Shown here: piece by piece, positions 24,282 through 31,609 of the stretch
How positions within the stretch are numbered: position 1 is the stretch's first letter
Layout of the letters: every line of letters begins with the position of its first letter
Assembly (NCBI RefSeq): GCF_000758525.1
Contig: NZ_CP009241.1
Span: 7,545,501-7,609,500 of the forward strand
Reading direction: 5' to 3'
From: Paenibacillus sp. FSL H7-0357
GTDB lineage: Bacteria > Bacillota > Bacilli > Paenibacillales > Paenibacillaceae
DNA length: 64,000 nt
Program-made: the position numbers and the translations under genes
Notes under the pieces: model-generated
Seen by the model: only the letters and a program-made list of their open reading frames with translations
What the model was told of the DNA's origin: nothing
Databases searched by the model: none

Positions 24282-25202
24282 TTAGAGGCTTGTCAGCCAG
24301 GCTGCCAATTCTTCGGTCTGGCTCAGAATAGCTATCGGGTCCCAGTAGCCAGAGCGATCACTTGTCCATAAAAACACATGATCATTTTTGACTGCTGGAA
24401 GCGCCCCCCAGATCGGGTCTGCTTTGAGTTCATCCAGCGTTTCCGAATCGGAGGTCAGTATAATATAATCTCCCGCATACTTTGGCAATACTTCCGCAGA
24501 GAATGAAGCCCAGCCGGGATCGGCCATTTCGGCTGTGACAGCCGCTGGAGGCTTAAAGCCGAATCCATTGTATACCGGCTGTCCGCCTTTACCGAAGCCG
24601 GTTCCGACAGCCATCAAGCTTTTTTCACTCATTTCAATAACTGAAAATGTGCTGTCTGCAGGTATAACCTTCAATACGTCTTCTTTGGCACTGGCGGTAC
24701 GTGTGTCATAATCGGCAAGCCAGGCCTTCGCCTTTTCTTCTTGGCCAAGCAGCTCGCCGAAATATGCGACCTCCTCATGTACCGTTTTTAAGGAAGCGTA
24801 CGGAATGACGACAATAGGCGCTATTTTTGACATCTGCTCATTCAGCTCAGGATAGAAGTCATCCATAATAATCAAGTCCGGTTCAAGCGATAAGATTTTC
24901 TCTACATTGCCATTACCGTCCCCTATATTATCAACATCTTTCAAATATTCCTGGAAGTAAGGATTTTTAATATGATGATCGGATGTTCCGATGGGTGTAA
25001 TGCCAAGCGCAATAAGACTACCAAGATACTCCCCCGCAACGATTCGTTTCGGATGAAGCGGTACCTCTACATCACCGTTAACCGTTGTAACGATTTTGGT
25101 CTGCGGCTGCTCCACAGCATCATTCGTGCCGCATGCGCTCAGCATCAGAATGAAGCTTAGCAGCAATACTGATGCCAGCGTAGGCCTTGAATGTTTAAAC
25201 AT
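24282..25202 (-). CDS. Internal gene: Fe3+-siderophore-binding lipoprotein
   Basis: The alternative start ATG at 25202 is preceded by AGAGAGGGAGATTCATTC, a canonical ribosome site, and gives a 306-residue lipoprotein. The order is n-region KHSR, hydrophobic core, lipobox LSACG (Cys24), then a periplasmic-binding-protein class III fold typical of iron-siderophore receptors. It would sit on the outer face of the membrane and deliver ligand to an FecCD-type permease encoded elsewhere. Its own promoter and Fur box lie 30 to 85 bases upstream, within the AraC coding frame. Iron repression is therefore expected. Confidence 0.75.
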   Translation of the reverse strand: MFKHSRPTLASVLLLSFILMLSACGTNDAVEQPQTKIVTTVNGDVEVPLHPKRIVAGEYLGSLIALGITPIGTSDHHIKNPYFQEYLKDVDNIGDGNGNVEKILSLEPDLIIMDDFYPELNEQMSKIAPIVVIPYASLKTVHEEVAYFGELLGQEEKAKAWLADYDTRTASAKEDVLKVIPADSTFSVIEMSEKSLMAVGTGFGKGGQPVYNGFGFKPPAAVTAEMADPGWASFSAEVLPKYAGDYIILTSDSETLDELKADPIWGALPAVKNDHVFLWTSDRSGYWDPIAILSQTEELAAWLTSL

Positions 25203-26165
25203 GAATGAATCTCCCTCTCTGATACCATGATACTGATAATCGTTATCAATGATATTAGTATAGTTAAATGGTTCAGGAGGGACAATGGAGGATTCCATGG
25301 TTATGGCAGGACAATCTTCTAGTATCTTCTTGCCGGCATGCACTTCTCTATAACGAATTGGAGAAACACCCTTGTATTTTTTGAACAGCCTGCCCAAATA
25401 GCTTGGGTCTTGATAGCCGATGCCCTCAGCAATTTCCTTCAGTGTAGCATCTGTTTCAAGCAGCAGTGCCGCTGCCTTATCCATGCGCACCTTGATTAAG
25501 TAGTCAATTGGGCTAAGCCCTGTACGGATTTTAAAATAAGAGGATAAATGGGGAATGCTGTAATTCACGCTTTCCGCCAGTGATTCCAGCGTAATAGACT
25601 CCGCATAATGTTCATGGATAATAGCGGCGACCTGAGCTGCCAAATCACGTTTCGCCGGGCTTACACCGTGCACCTGTATTTGATGAAGCAGATCATGCAC
25701 AAACTGATAGAGTAAGGTCCGAACGCGCAGATGCACAAGTGGTTTCTGTTTCTCCCACTCCTTGAACATTTCACTCAATATCCGATGCAGCGCTACCGGG
25801 CTGCCCGGCGTTATACTGTACGAATGATCAAAGGAACGAGCCGGATCCAATAATGCGGCAAGCTCTGCGGGTACCGGAGGGTTCATACTCACTTTATAAT
25901 AAACGCTATAATAATCCATGCCTTCGCTGCCCGCGACTATGTTGAGTACATCACCTTTACCTGCATGAAGCACTGTGAACCGCTGCAGGCGATGAAATTG
26001 CTCTCCCAGATAAGCTGTAGCCTTGCCGCGAACCGACATGAGAAACAGGTTTGAGGGTACAGAATAGGAACGAATGGATTCGCCAGCGCTAATCGTGGTG
26101 CGGCGAATATCTATGACTTTGCAATTCGCGTGATTCCAAGAAACCATAAGATCATTGATGTCCAT
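24282..26165 (-). CDS. AraC-family regulator fused in frame to a siderophore-binding lipoprotein
   Basis: A single 627-codon frame. Residues 1-170 form an AraC-type sensing domain and 178-276 the double HTH (ESITLESLAESVNYSIPHLS ... IGYQDPSYLGRLFKKYKGVS). Residues 277-321 are a linker. At Met322 a lipoprotein signal peptide begins, with lipobox LSACG (Cys345), followed by a FhuD/FeuA-like substrate-binding fold (HPKRIVAGEYLGSLIALG ... EKILSLEPDLIIMDDFYPEL). Bacillus Btr is a known AraC-binding-domain fusion, but there the binding domain lacks a signal peptide. Here a ribosome site, promoter and Fur box lie inside the linker, so two products are likely (inference): the long protein and a separate lipoprotein. 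Uptake permease genes are absent nearby. Confidence 0.8.
   Translation of the reverse strand: MDINDLMVSWNHANCKVIDIRRTTISAGESIRSYSVPSNLFLMSVRGKATAYLGEQFHRLQRFTVLHAGKGDVLNIVAGSEGMDYYSVYYKVSMNPPVPAELAALLDPARSFDHSYSITPGSPVALHRILSEMFKEWEKQKPLVHLRVRTLLYQFVHDLLHQIQVHGVSPAKRDLAAQVAAIIHEHYAESITLESLAESVNYSIPHLSSYFKIRTGLSPIDYLIKVRMDKAAALLLETDATLKEIAEGIGYQDPSYLGRLFKKYKGVSPIRYREVHAGKKILEDCPAITMESSIVPPEPFNYTNIIDNDYQYHGIREGDSFMFKHSRPTLASVLLLSFILMLSACGTNDAVEQPQTKIVTTVNGDVEVPLHPKRIVAGEYLGSLIALGITPIGTSDHHIKNPYFQEYLKDVDNIGDGNGNVEKILSLEPDLIIMDDFYPELNEQMSKIAPIVVIPYASLKTVHEEVAYFGELLGQEEKAKAWLADYDTRTASAKEDVLKVIPADSTFSVIEMSEKSLMAVGTGFGKGGQPVYNGFGFKPPAAVTAEMADPGWASFSAEVLPKYAGDYIILTSDSETLDELKADPIWGALPAVKNDHVFLWTSDRSGYWDPIAILSQTEELAAWLTSL
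25234..25285 (-). promoter_or_regulatory. Sigma-A promoter with Fur box inside the AraC-lipoprotein frame
   Basis: On the minus strand, TTGTCC (25285-25280) and TATACT (25262-25257) are 17 bp apart. The 15-bp dyad TGATAACGATTATCA (25248-25234) follows, matching the Fur 7-1-7 consensus TGATAATNATTATCA at 14 of 15 positions and overlapping the expected transcript start. The ribosome site and ATG of the lipoprotein follow about 20 bases later. Confidence 0.8.
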
Positions 26166-26242
26166 GCCGCAGCCCCGCCTCCACTCTCAAAATTCTGTTT
26201 TATTTCATAATGGCCCCGCCATACGTGCTGCCCAGCTTACCG

Positions 26243-26657
26243 TTAACCTTCCTGCCGTTCTATCAAATAGAACAAATAATCGGTCGGGACCCCGGCGTAC
26301 CCTTGCTGCCTCAGCATCGCGGTCACATTGCCCCGGTGATATGTCCCATGGTTGACCACATGCTGCAGGATGCCGGAGAAATGCGTATCGAGACGACCGT
26401 ACTTCGGATGCTCGATCGTCATCGCCTTGTCCGGGTCTGGCGTACGCCGCAGCAAATCGCGAAACTGTTCGGGGACGCCAGCGAACAGCCGCCGCATCTC
26501 GTCCACGGTTTTGCCCTGTGCTTCTTCCGCCCAGCCCGGGATTTTCGGGAAAATCTCCTCGTTCGGAGCTTCCGCCAGTACGGACATATAGAGCTTTTCG
26601 TACAAATACATGTGCCCAAACAGGATATTCGTATAATTGCTGCGGATGTTGAAGCAT
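26243..26657 (-). pseudogene. DinB-family protein with internal deletion and frameshift
   Basis: The C-terminal part (26611-26243) is a typical DinB four-helix-bundle protein with the metal-binding histidine pattern QHVVNHGTYHRGN and end GVPTDYLFYLIE. The ribosome site GGAAAGGTGG precedes an ATG at 26657 in a different frame, which encodes MLQHPQQLYEYPVWAH, the usual first helix of this family. The two frames meet near 26620, where roughly 35 residues expected between helix 1 and HMYLYEKLYM are missing. A deletion of about 100 bases that shifts the frame explains this. Unless a rare start rescues the C-terminal part, the gene is inactive. Confidence 0.65.
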
Positions 26658-26734
26658 GTATGAATCCACCTTTCCTTTATTCATCGTCGTTTGGCCGCCA
26701 CTGCCGCAGCCTTATCTCTATCGTATGCCGGGTT

Positions 26735-26755
26735 CGCTGACAACCGTTGTCAGCG
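26735..26755. promoter_or_regulatory. Perfect 10-1-10 palindrome upstream of the dinB-like gene
   Basis: CGCTGACAAC and GTTGTCAGCG are exact complements around a single C. The site sits between the WYL regulator stop (26760) and the dinB-like start (26657), with no T-tract, so it is more likely an operator for the adjacent WYL regulator than a terminator. Confidence 0.5.
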
Positions 26756-26759
26756 GAGT

Positions 26760-27731
26760 TCAATCGGGATCGTCTTCGTAATGTTTTGCGATTCCGTAAG
26801 CCATTTCCTGAATCTGACGCTTCAGCTCCAGCGGCTCCCGTATACAAATGGCCGGACCAAACGTCAGCAAATACATCGGAAGGTACTTGTTCATCGTCGG
26901 AACGTCGAGCAGAAACCGCGCCTCACGATCGGTCCTTTCCGTCAAATAGTGGCGTAGATACCAGTGGCGGCAAACCGCGTTCAACGTGTCGGGCTCCCCC
27001 TCGATACGGATGACCGTCAGCGGTCCGTCCGCCTCCCGTTTCCGCTTAGACTGGTCGTGGAAATAGGCAGACGCGGAGAAATGCTCCGGCTTTTCGAACC
27101 GCGCTTCGGTTGGCTCCAGCCGCGCGATACGATCTACGCGGAACGTCCGCATTGCCAGCGACCGATGGCAAAACGCGACAACATACCATTCGTTCCGGTC
27201 GTAAGCCAACCCGTATGGATCGACGTTACGTTCGTCGGCCTGTCCTGCGTTCTCCTTACGATAGGCGATGCAGACCGTTCGCCCATCCTTCGCCGCCTGC
27301 TCCAGGTCCCGCAACAACAGAACACCGGAAGGCGGACGCACCGGAGAAATCACATCCAAGCCACTCGTCTGGCGGGACAGATCGTCGCGCTGCTCTTCGT
27401 GCAGCCCATTCTTCACTTTCTCCAATGCGCTTTCCAGCTCTTCGGTATACGGATAGCCAGCACCTTGCGCAAATTTGAACGCGTCCACAAGCGCCTTCAG
27501 CTCTACGGAATTGAAGAATAATGGCGTCTCCCTGAAGCTTTCCAGAATGTGAATGCCGCCGTCGTGGCCCGATTCCGCAACGACTGGCACACCGCTGGCG
27601 CATAATGCGTCGATATACCGGTACACGGTGCGGATGCTGATCTCCAAACTGTCCGCGATCTGTGCGGCGGTGAGTTTCCTACCGGAGCGTAGCATCCAAA
27701 GCATGGATAGCATATTATCCCATTTTGCCAA
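26760..27731 (-). CDS. WYL-domain transcriptional regulator (YafY/DeoR-like)
   Basis: About 323 residues. An N-terminal HTH_11 (KWDNMLSMLWMLRSGRKLTA ... SIRTVYRYIDAL) is followed by a WYL domain (about 130-225) with KNVDPYGLAY-like (RNVDPYGLAYDRNEWYVVAF) and FRVDRI elements. A C-terminal WCX-like region carries HWYLRHYL. The start is uncertain: GTG at 27740, or TTG at 27731 with AGAGGGTG at better spacing; the TTG is preferred. WYL regulators often control an adjacent DinB or VOC gene. The damaged dinB-like gene follows 102 bases downstream, with a palindrome in the gap. Confidence 0.85.
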   Translation of the reverse strand: MAKWDNMLSMLWMLRSGRKLTAAQIADSLEISIRTVYRYIDALCASGVPVVAESGHDGGIHILESFRETPLFFNSVELKALVDAFKFAQGAGYPYTEELESALEKVKNGLHEEQRDDLSRQTSGLDVISPVRPPSGVLLLRDLEQAAKDGRTVCIAYRKENAGQADERNVDPYGLAYDRNEWYVVAFCHRSLAMRTFRVDRIARLEPTEARFEKPEHFSASAYFHDQSKRKREADGPLTVIRIEGEPDTLNAVCRHWYLRHYLTERTDREARFLLDVPTMNKYLPMYLLTFGPAICIREPLELKRQIQEMAYGIAKHYEDDPD

Positions 27732-27784
27732 CGGGAGCACCCTCTTTCCTCGCGAAAATGTGTTCGGAAGTGACTCTTTACTAC

Positions 27785-28171
27785 CTACGGGTAGATAACT
27801 TCCGTCTGTTCATCAAAATATCCAGCTTCGGATAAGACAATCTCACTCAGATCATATTTTACAAATATCCGTAAGGACCTAGCAATATGATCCCCATAAT
27901 TCTCCCCAAAGTAAATACTGTAATAATCCCTTTGATCTACCTCATTACTTTTACTATCTGGTCTTTTTTCGACTACAACAAAATAAATAGGATCGCTCAA
28001 TTGTTCTTCGTCTTCATTTGTATCAGGCCAATCCTTTAGTTTTACTGTAGTTTCGTTTAAATCGCTGTATTTAAGAACAAAGGAAAGGATCTCATCATCT
28101 GACGAATTACTGTTATTGCATCCGACAATGAAAAGAAAAGTGAGAATGAAAAAAAACCGGATAACCTTCAT
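27785..28171 (-). CDS. Small lipoprotein of unknown function
   Basis: About 128 residues. A lipoprotein signal peptide (MKVIRFFFILTFLFIVGC) with lipobox IVGC is followed by an acidic, low-complexity start and a roughly 100-residue domain with alternating beta strands (DPIYFVVVEKRP, YYSIYFGENYG). I do not recognise the family. The start is ATG 28171, or TTG 28174 with GGAGGG upstream. It is monocistronic and probably anchored outside the membrane. Confidence 0.7.
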   Translation of the reverse strand: MKVIRFFFILTFLFIVGCNNSNSSDDEILSFVLKYSDLNETTVKLKDWPDTNEDEEQLSDPIYFVVVEKRPDSKSNEVDQRDYYSIYFGENYGDHIARSLRIFVKYDLSEIVLSEAGYFDEQTEVIYP

Positions 28172-28251
28172 CAATCTGGGGGTCCCTCCAATGAAAATAA
28201 ATAGGTTTAAAACGGTATTCGTTTGGGCTGTGGTACGATAAGCAGATACTT

Positions 28252-28303
28252 AGGGGGTGTCCCAATAGCCCTCAAATGGCTTGGTACACCCCCTCACTAT
28301 TTT
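28252..28303 (+). terminator. GC-rich hairpin with T-run, possible IS-end relic
   Basis: AGGGGGTGT (28252-28260) pairs with ACACCCCCT (28286-28294), with partial inner pairs CCAA/TTGG. CACTATTTTTT follows on the plus strand. No plus-strand gene precedes it, so it may be a relic of a mobile element end or of a lost gene rather than a working terminator. Confidence 0.4.
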
Positions 28304-28421
28304 TTGCTTTAATAACTTTTCTTTGATCCAACGTTAAATTCTCGATTAGTTGCCCTCTTCCGTGGAAGCAAAGCCGCATTGCGGACTCAGGCAAATCCGG
28401 TTCAGATCGACGTATTGCTTA
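28290..28421 (-). pseudogene. C-terminal fragment of a methionine-synthase-II-like protein (MetE/YxjG family)
   Basis: Directly after the LRR stop codon, the minus strand reads QYVDLNRICLSPQCGFASTE followed by EGN and a stop at 28346. The block CLSPQCGFASTEEGN is the zinc-site signature near the C-terminus of cobalamin-independent methionine synthase-like proteins (YxjG/YxjH). One base out of frame, translation continues LIENLTLDQRKVIKAK to about 28290. The rest of the gene is missing, so this is a short decayed 3' end fused to the end of the LRR gene by deletion. Confidence 0.6.
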
Positions 28422-29180
28422 CTCCGGCTGAGTATCCCCGTTATCTTCCAAATTTACTATGACACCATTGTTCTCCAGCTCTTGGATAACCTGCTCCGCT
28501 TGCTCATTCAGCGGGTTGTTTGCCAAAGATACTTCTTGTAATTGGGGCAACGTTTCGAGCACTTCAATATCCTGGATGAGGTTATCGTCTAGATAGAGAT
28601 GTTCCAATGTTGGATGATTTTTTAACGGCGTCAAATCTTGAATTTTATTCCCGCTCAGTAAGAGCCATTCTAACTTCAATTTCTTAATGGGACTTAGGTC
28701 TTCCACCTGATTGTTGCTGGCAAGAAGATCGGTCAGCTTATTTAGATTTTTTAACGGCACTAGACTTTTTATCATGTTACCGTCAACAACCAGCTTCTCT
28801 AGAGAACTTAACCCGGAAATCGGTGAAAGGTCAGTAATCTGATTCTCCTCAACTGCTAAGAACGTTAACTTTTTCAACTTGCTTAGCGGTTTAATATTCT
28901 TTATCTTTTGGCCGGGCAGAAATAAGCTCTCGATGTTAACCGCATATTCAAGACCTTGTAAACTGGTGATTTTAGCCTTAGATTCGCTAGGATACAAAGA
29001 TTCCAGCTTCTTCAAATCAACTGCCTTCAGTTCTTTCTTAGCCGGCAGCTCTAATTCCGCGCGAACGGCTTTCGCCAAAGCCGGGTCTGTAATGACGGAT
29101 GCAGCCCGAATGGATGTAGCCGGTAAGAATACGAGAACCAAACAAATCACGATGATATTTTTCATTAGCTTAGCAGGCAT
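28419..29180 (-). CDS. Secreted leucine-rich-repeat (internalin-like) protein
   Basis: About 253 residues from ATG 29180, which has AAGGAG seven bases upstream; the open frame begins at 29204. A signal peptide ends near AASVITDP. A cap region (ITDPALAKAVRAELELP) is followed by about seven 21-22-residue repeats with the SDS22/internalin pattern LxxLxxLxxLxLxxNxIxDLxPL (for example LTFLAVEENQITDLSPISGL). The cap matches the N-terminal segment of extracytoplasmic LRR proteins of Bacillota. There is no LPXTG or other anchor, so it is probably released or loosely held. Binding partner unknown. The gene end abuts a methionine-synthase fragment, so its true C-terminus may have been altered. Confidence 0.82.
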   Translation of the reverse strand: MPAKLMKNIIVICLVLVFLPATSIRAASVITDPALAKAVRAELELPAKKELKAVDLKKLESLYPSESKAKITSLQGLEYAVNIESLFLPGQKIKNIKPLSKLKKLTFLAVEENQITDLSPISGLSSLEKLVVDGNMIKSLVPLKNLNKLTDLLASNNQVEDLSPIKKLKLEWLLLSGNKIQDLTPLKNHPTLEHLYLDDNLIQDIEVLETLPQLQEVSLANNPLNEQAEQVIQELENNGVIVNLEDNGDTQPE

Positions 29181-29298
29181 ATACATTCTCCTTTTCAAGC
29201 ACATTGAATAAGTGCCATTCCTTACCTTTATCGGATTTCACTGCAAAAATGTTCAGCTTAACCTGTTGAATTCAATCAAAATAATTAAAATTTATACC

Positions 29299-29336
29299 GA
29301 AAAAATACCCTAAAACTATATCACATAGTCATAGGG
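29299..29336 (-). terminator. Terminator of the FMN-binding protein gene
   Basis: On the minus strand, CCCTA..ACTAT pairs with ATAGT..TAGGG (two 5-bp blocks with a 2-base bulge) around GTGAT, followed by TATTTTTT. It lies 45 bases after the stop at 29381. Confidence 0.7.
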
Positions 29337-29380
29337 CATTCGCGCTAAATTTTGAAGAAATATGAAAGCATATCTTGTCA

Positions 29381-29929
29381 TTAAATCTCTCGTCCGACAA
29401 TCGTGTCCGTTCTATACATTTTTTCTGCTTCAATAGGACTTTCTTTTGCTGTCATATGGTGCGGAATTACCCGGTAAACTTGAACCGGTCCGCCGAATAC
29501 AGCCGACCTATACTTGTCCACATGCTGCTTGGACAAGGGGCGGTTATAATAGCCGGGTACGTATTTATTGATCAATCCCTGAAGTACATGAGTGGCTTCG
29601 TCCAAATCTTTGATCGGCTCTGCTTGTCCAAATATCATTACGCTCATATAAGCCGTATCCGTTTTAGCAGGTACCGGGTCCGTAATGGTCCCGTATTCCT
29701 CACACACCGTAAAACACACCTCTGGATTTTTGCTCATGACCTGATTACGTCTTCCATCGCCAGCCCCGTGAATATAGAGCTTCCCCTCAGACCATACATA
29801 ATTTAGCGGTACAACATAAGGGAGGTTCCCATCAACCAACCCAAGATATCCAATTCTCGCTTGCTGCAGGAAGCTTTCAATTTTCTCCTGATCCTTGCAT
29901 TCCCTGGTCTTGTAACGAACTGGATCCAT
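29381..29929 (-). CDS. Pyridoxamine 5'-phosphate oxidase-like FMN-binding protein (NimA-like)
   Basis: About 182 residues with the split-barrel flavin fold. YKTRECKDQEKIESFLQQ precedes the strand RIGYLGLVDGNLPYVVPLNY, then KLYIHGAGDGRRNQVMSKNP (FMN phosphate contacts) and CFTVCEEYG. This arrangement matches NimA/PNPOx-like proteins, which reduce nitro groups or bind flavin; activity here is unknown. The ATG at 29929 is chosen, 8 bases after GGAGAG; the open frame extends to 30025. It is divergent from a MocR/PdxR-type regulator, which suggests control by a PLP-sensing protein. Confidence 0.85.
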   Translation of the reverse strand: MDPVRYKTRECKDQEKIESFLQQARIGYLGLVDGNLPYVVPLNYVWSEGKLYIHGAGDGRRNQVMSKNPEVCFTVCEEYGTITDPVPAKTDTAYMSVMIFGQAEPIKDLDEATHVLQGLINKYVPGYYNRPLSKQHVDKYRSAVFGGPVQVYRVIPHHMTAKESPIEAEKMYRTDTIVGREI

Positions 29930-30152
29930 TTCGAAATCTCTCCTTTCACTCATGAGATATTCATCCCACTCCAATAGTTTGAACTCCGATACTCTTCTAG
30001 AGTGCGGCAACGACTCAGATTGCAAATACCAGCGTTATTACGGTAGTATATCAGTGAATGGAGTGCCTTTTAAGATCCAAAGATTAAGGTTATGAGCAAT
30101 CCATAACTACTTAATATTTTATGATTGGAGCTACTATTTGGAGGTATACACG

Positions 30153-31583
30153 ATGATGAAAGTAATTCGTAATGATAAGAGACCGATCTGGCAGCAATTG
30201 CTTGATCAAGCCATTCATAATATTACAAGTGGAATCTGGGCTCCAGGAGAATTGCTGATTCCTTCCCGCGAACTCGCTCACCAGATAGGCGTCTCTCGCT
30301 CTACTATACAGATCGTCTATGAGGAATTGCTAAGCCGAGGCTATACGGTTACATCCCGGCGAGGAGGAACGCGGGTTAGTAAATGGAATCAAATCACTGA
30401 GTCAACGAAGGAAATCATAGCAAATGGCCCTCTGCCTCCCTCACTTCCCTTGTTGAACTCGGCGGTCGATCAATTACAGGACTGGTTCAGAGGCAAAGAA
30501 CATGGAGAAGCGGATATTGATTTTAGTCCCCACGAACCTTATTTGGATGGACATTTTCAAAAGAACTGGCGGCAATCGTTTCTCCACGCATCCGCTGCAA
30601 TGGACTTATCAAGCTGGGCTTACGGCAACCCCTACGGTCTCACACCATTACGTGAGCAAATCCAGCGTTATTTATCACTTGAACGAGGTATCCATATCCA
30701 AACAAATCAGATTCTGTTGACCTCAGGAGCTCAGCATAGCATTGACTTAATCGCACAATCGCTTTTATCTGATGGGGACACTGTCTCTGTAGAAGATCCC
30801 GGTTTTCCAGCTTCCTGGATGGCGATGAACTATCGGCGTATGAATGTGGTGCCCGTCCCCGTTGATGCGCATGGTCTTGTGGTTGACCGTATTCATCCAC
30901 AATCCAAACTGATCTTTGCGACTCCTTCGCACCAGTGCGCAGTCGGGGTCGTTATGTCGGAGCCGCGCAGGCAACAACTGCTACATAAGGCCGCGCAAGA
31001 ACAATTTTGGATCATTGAGGACGATTATGACAGTGAATTTCGATATCGTGGGGACCCGCTTCCCACACTCTTTAGTCAGGCATCTAATAATACCTTGTAC
31101 CTCATGAGTTTTTCTAAAATGATTGCTCCAGGCATTCGTATTTCGGCTATCGTTGGATCTGCCGAGGCAATTGCTCAACTAGCCAGGGTACAGGAGCTGA
31201 CTTACCGTCATCTTCCGATTATGGATCAGCTCACACTAACCCACTTCATCAAGAATGGACATTTTATGCGCCATATGAGAAGAGTCAGAAATGTGTACCG
31301 ACGAAGACACGAAGCTATGACAAAGGCTATTATGGCTAGCGGTTTAGGGGAACGCTTCACACTAAGTGGAGTAGAAACGGGATTGCATATGTTACTTGAA
31401 GCTGAAGAATCATACGACGAAGAAACCGTGACAAAGTTAGCCCTTCAACAGGGAATACGTGTATACCCTCTTGGACCTTATTGTTTGGAAAGCAAAAGGA
31501 AGGGATGGGTGTTGGGGTTTGCAAAAGTAGATGAAGCATCGATTGAGCAGGGAATCCATCGTCTTGCGGAGCTGATCTTATAG
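30153..31583 (+). CDS. MocR/PdxR-family regulator (GntR HTH plus aminotransferase-like domain)
   Basis: A 476-residue protein. A GntR winged helix (residues 5-70, PIWQQLLDQAIHNITSGIWA ... SRELAHQIGVSRSTI) is joined by a linker (80-110) to a fold-type-I aminotransferase domain. Its PLP site is visible: LTSGAQHSIDLIAQ, EDPGFPA, and the Schiff-base lysine in LMSFSKMIAPGIRI near 320. MocR proteins use PLP or PLP-amino acid adducts as effectors. The ATG at 30153 has GGAGG eight bases upstream. It is divergent from the FMN-binding protein gene across about 220 bp, its likely target. Confidence 0.9.
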   Translation: MMKVIRNDKRPIWQQLLDQAIHNITSGIWAPGELLIPSRELAHQIGVSRSTIQIVYEELLSRGYTVTSRRGGTRVSKWNQITESTKEIIANGPLPPSLPLLNSAVDQLQDWFRGKEHGEADIDFSPHEPYLDGHFQKNWRQSFLHASAAMDLSSWAYGNPYGLTPLREQIQRYLSLERGIHIQTNQILLTSGAQHSIDLIAQSLLSDGDTVSVEDPGFPASWMAMNYRRMNVVPVPVDAHGLVVDRIHPQSKLIFATPSHQCAVGVVMSEPRRQQLLHKAAQEQFWIIEDDYDSEFRYRGDPLPTLFSQASNNTLYLMSFSKMIAPGIRISAIVGSAEAIAQLARVQELTYRHLPIMDQLTLTHFIKNGHFMRHMRRVRNVYRRRHEAMTKAIMASGLGERFTLSGVETGLHMLLEAEESYDEETVTKLALQQGIRVYPLGPYCLESKRKGWVLGFAKVDEASIEQGIHRLAELIL

Positions 31584-31609
31584 GGTCATGTTCACAAGAA
31601 GTTTTGGGG

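Noticed and set aside
26205..26740. Frames of 159 codons (minus, 26205-26684) and 176 codons (plus, 26210-26740) over the dinB-like remnant
   Set aside because: The first only includes the true N-terminal helix before running out of frame; the second has no family features. Both are by-products of the real DinB frame.
28252..28303. Working terminator for a plus-strand gene
   Set aside because: No plus-strand gene lies upstream; the hairpin is kept only as a possible relic.
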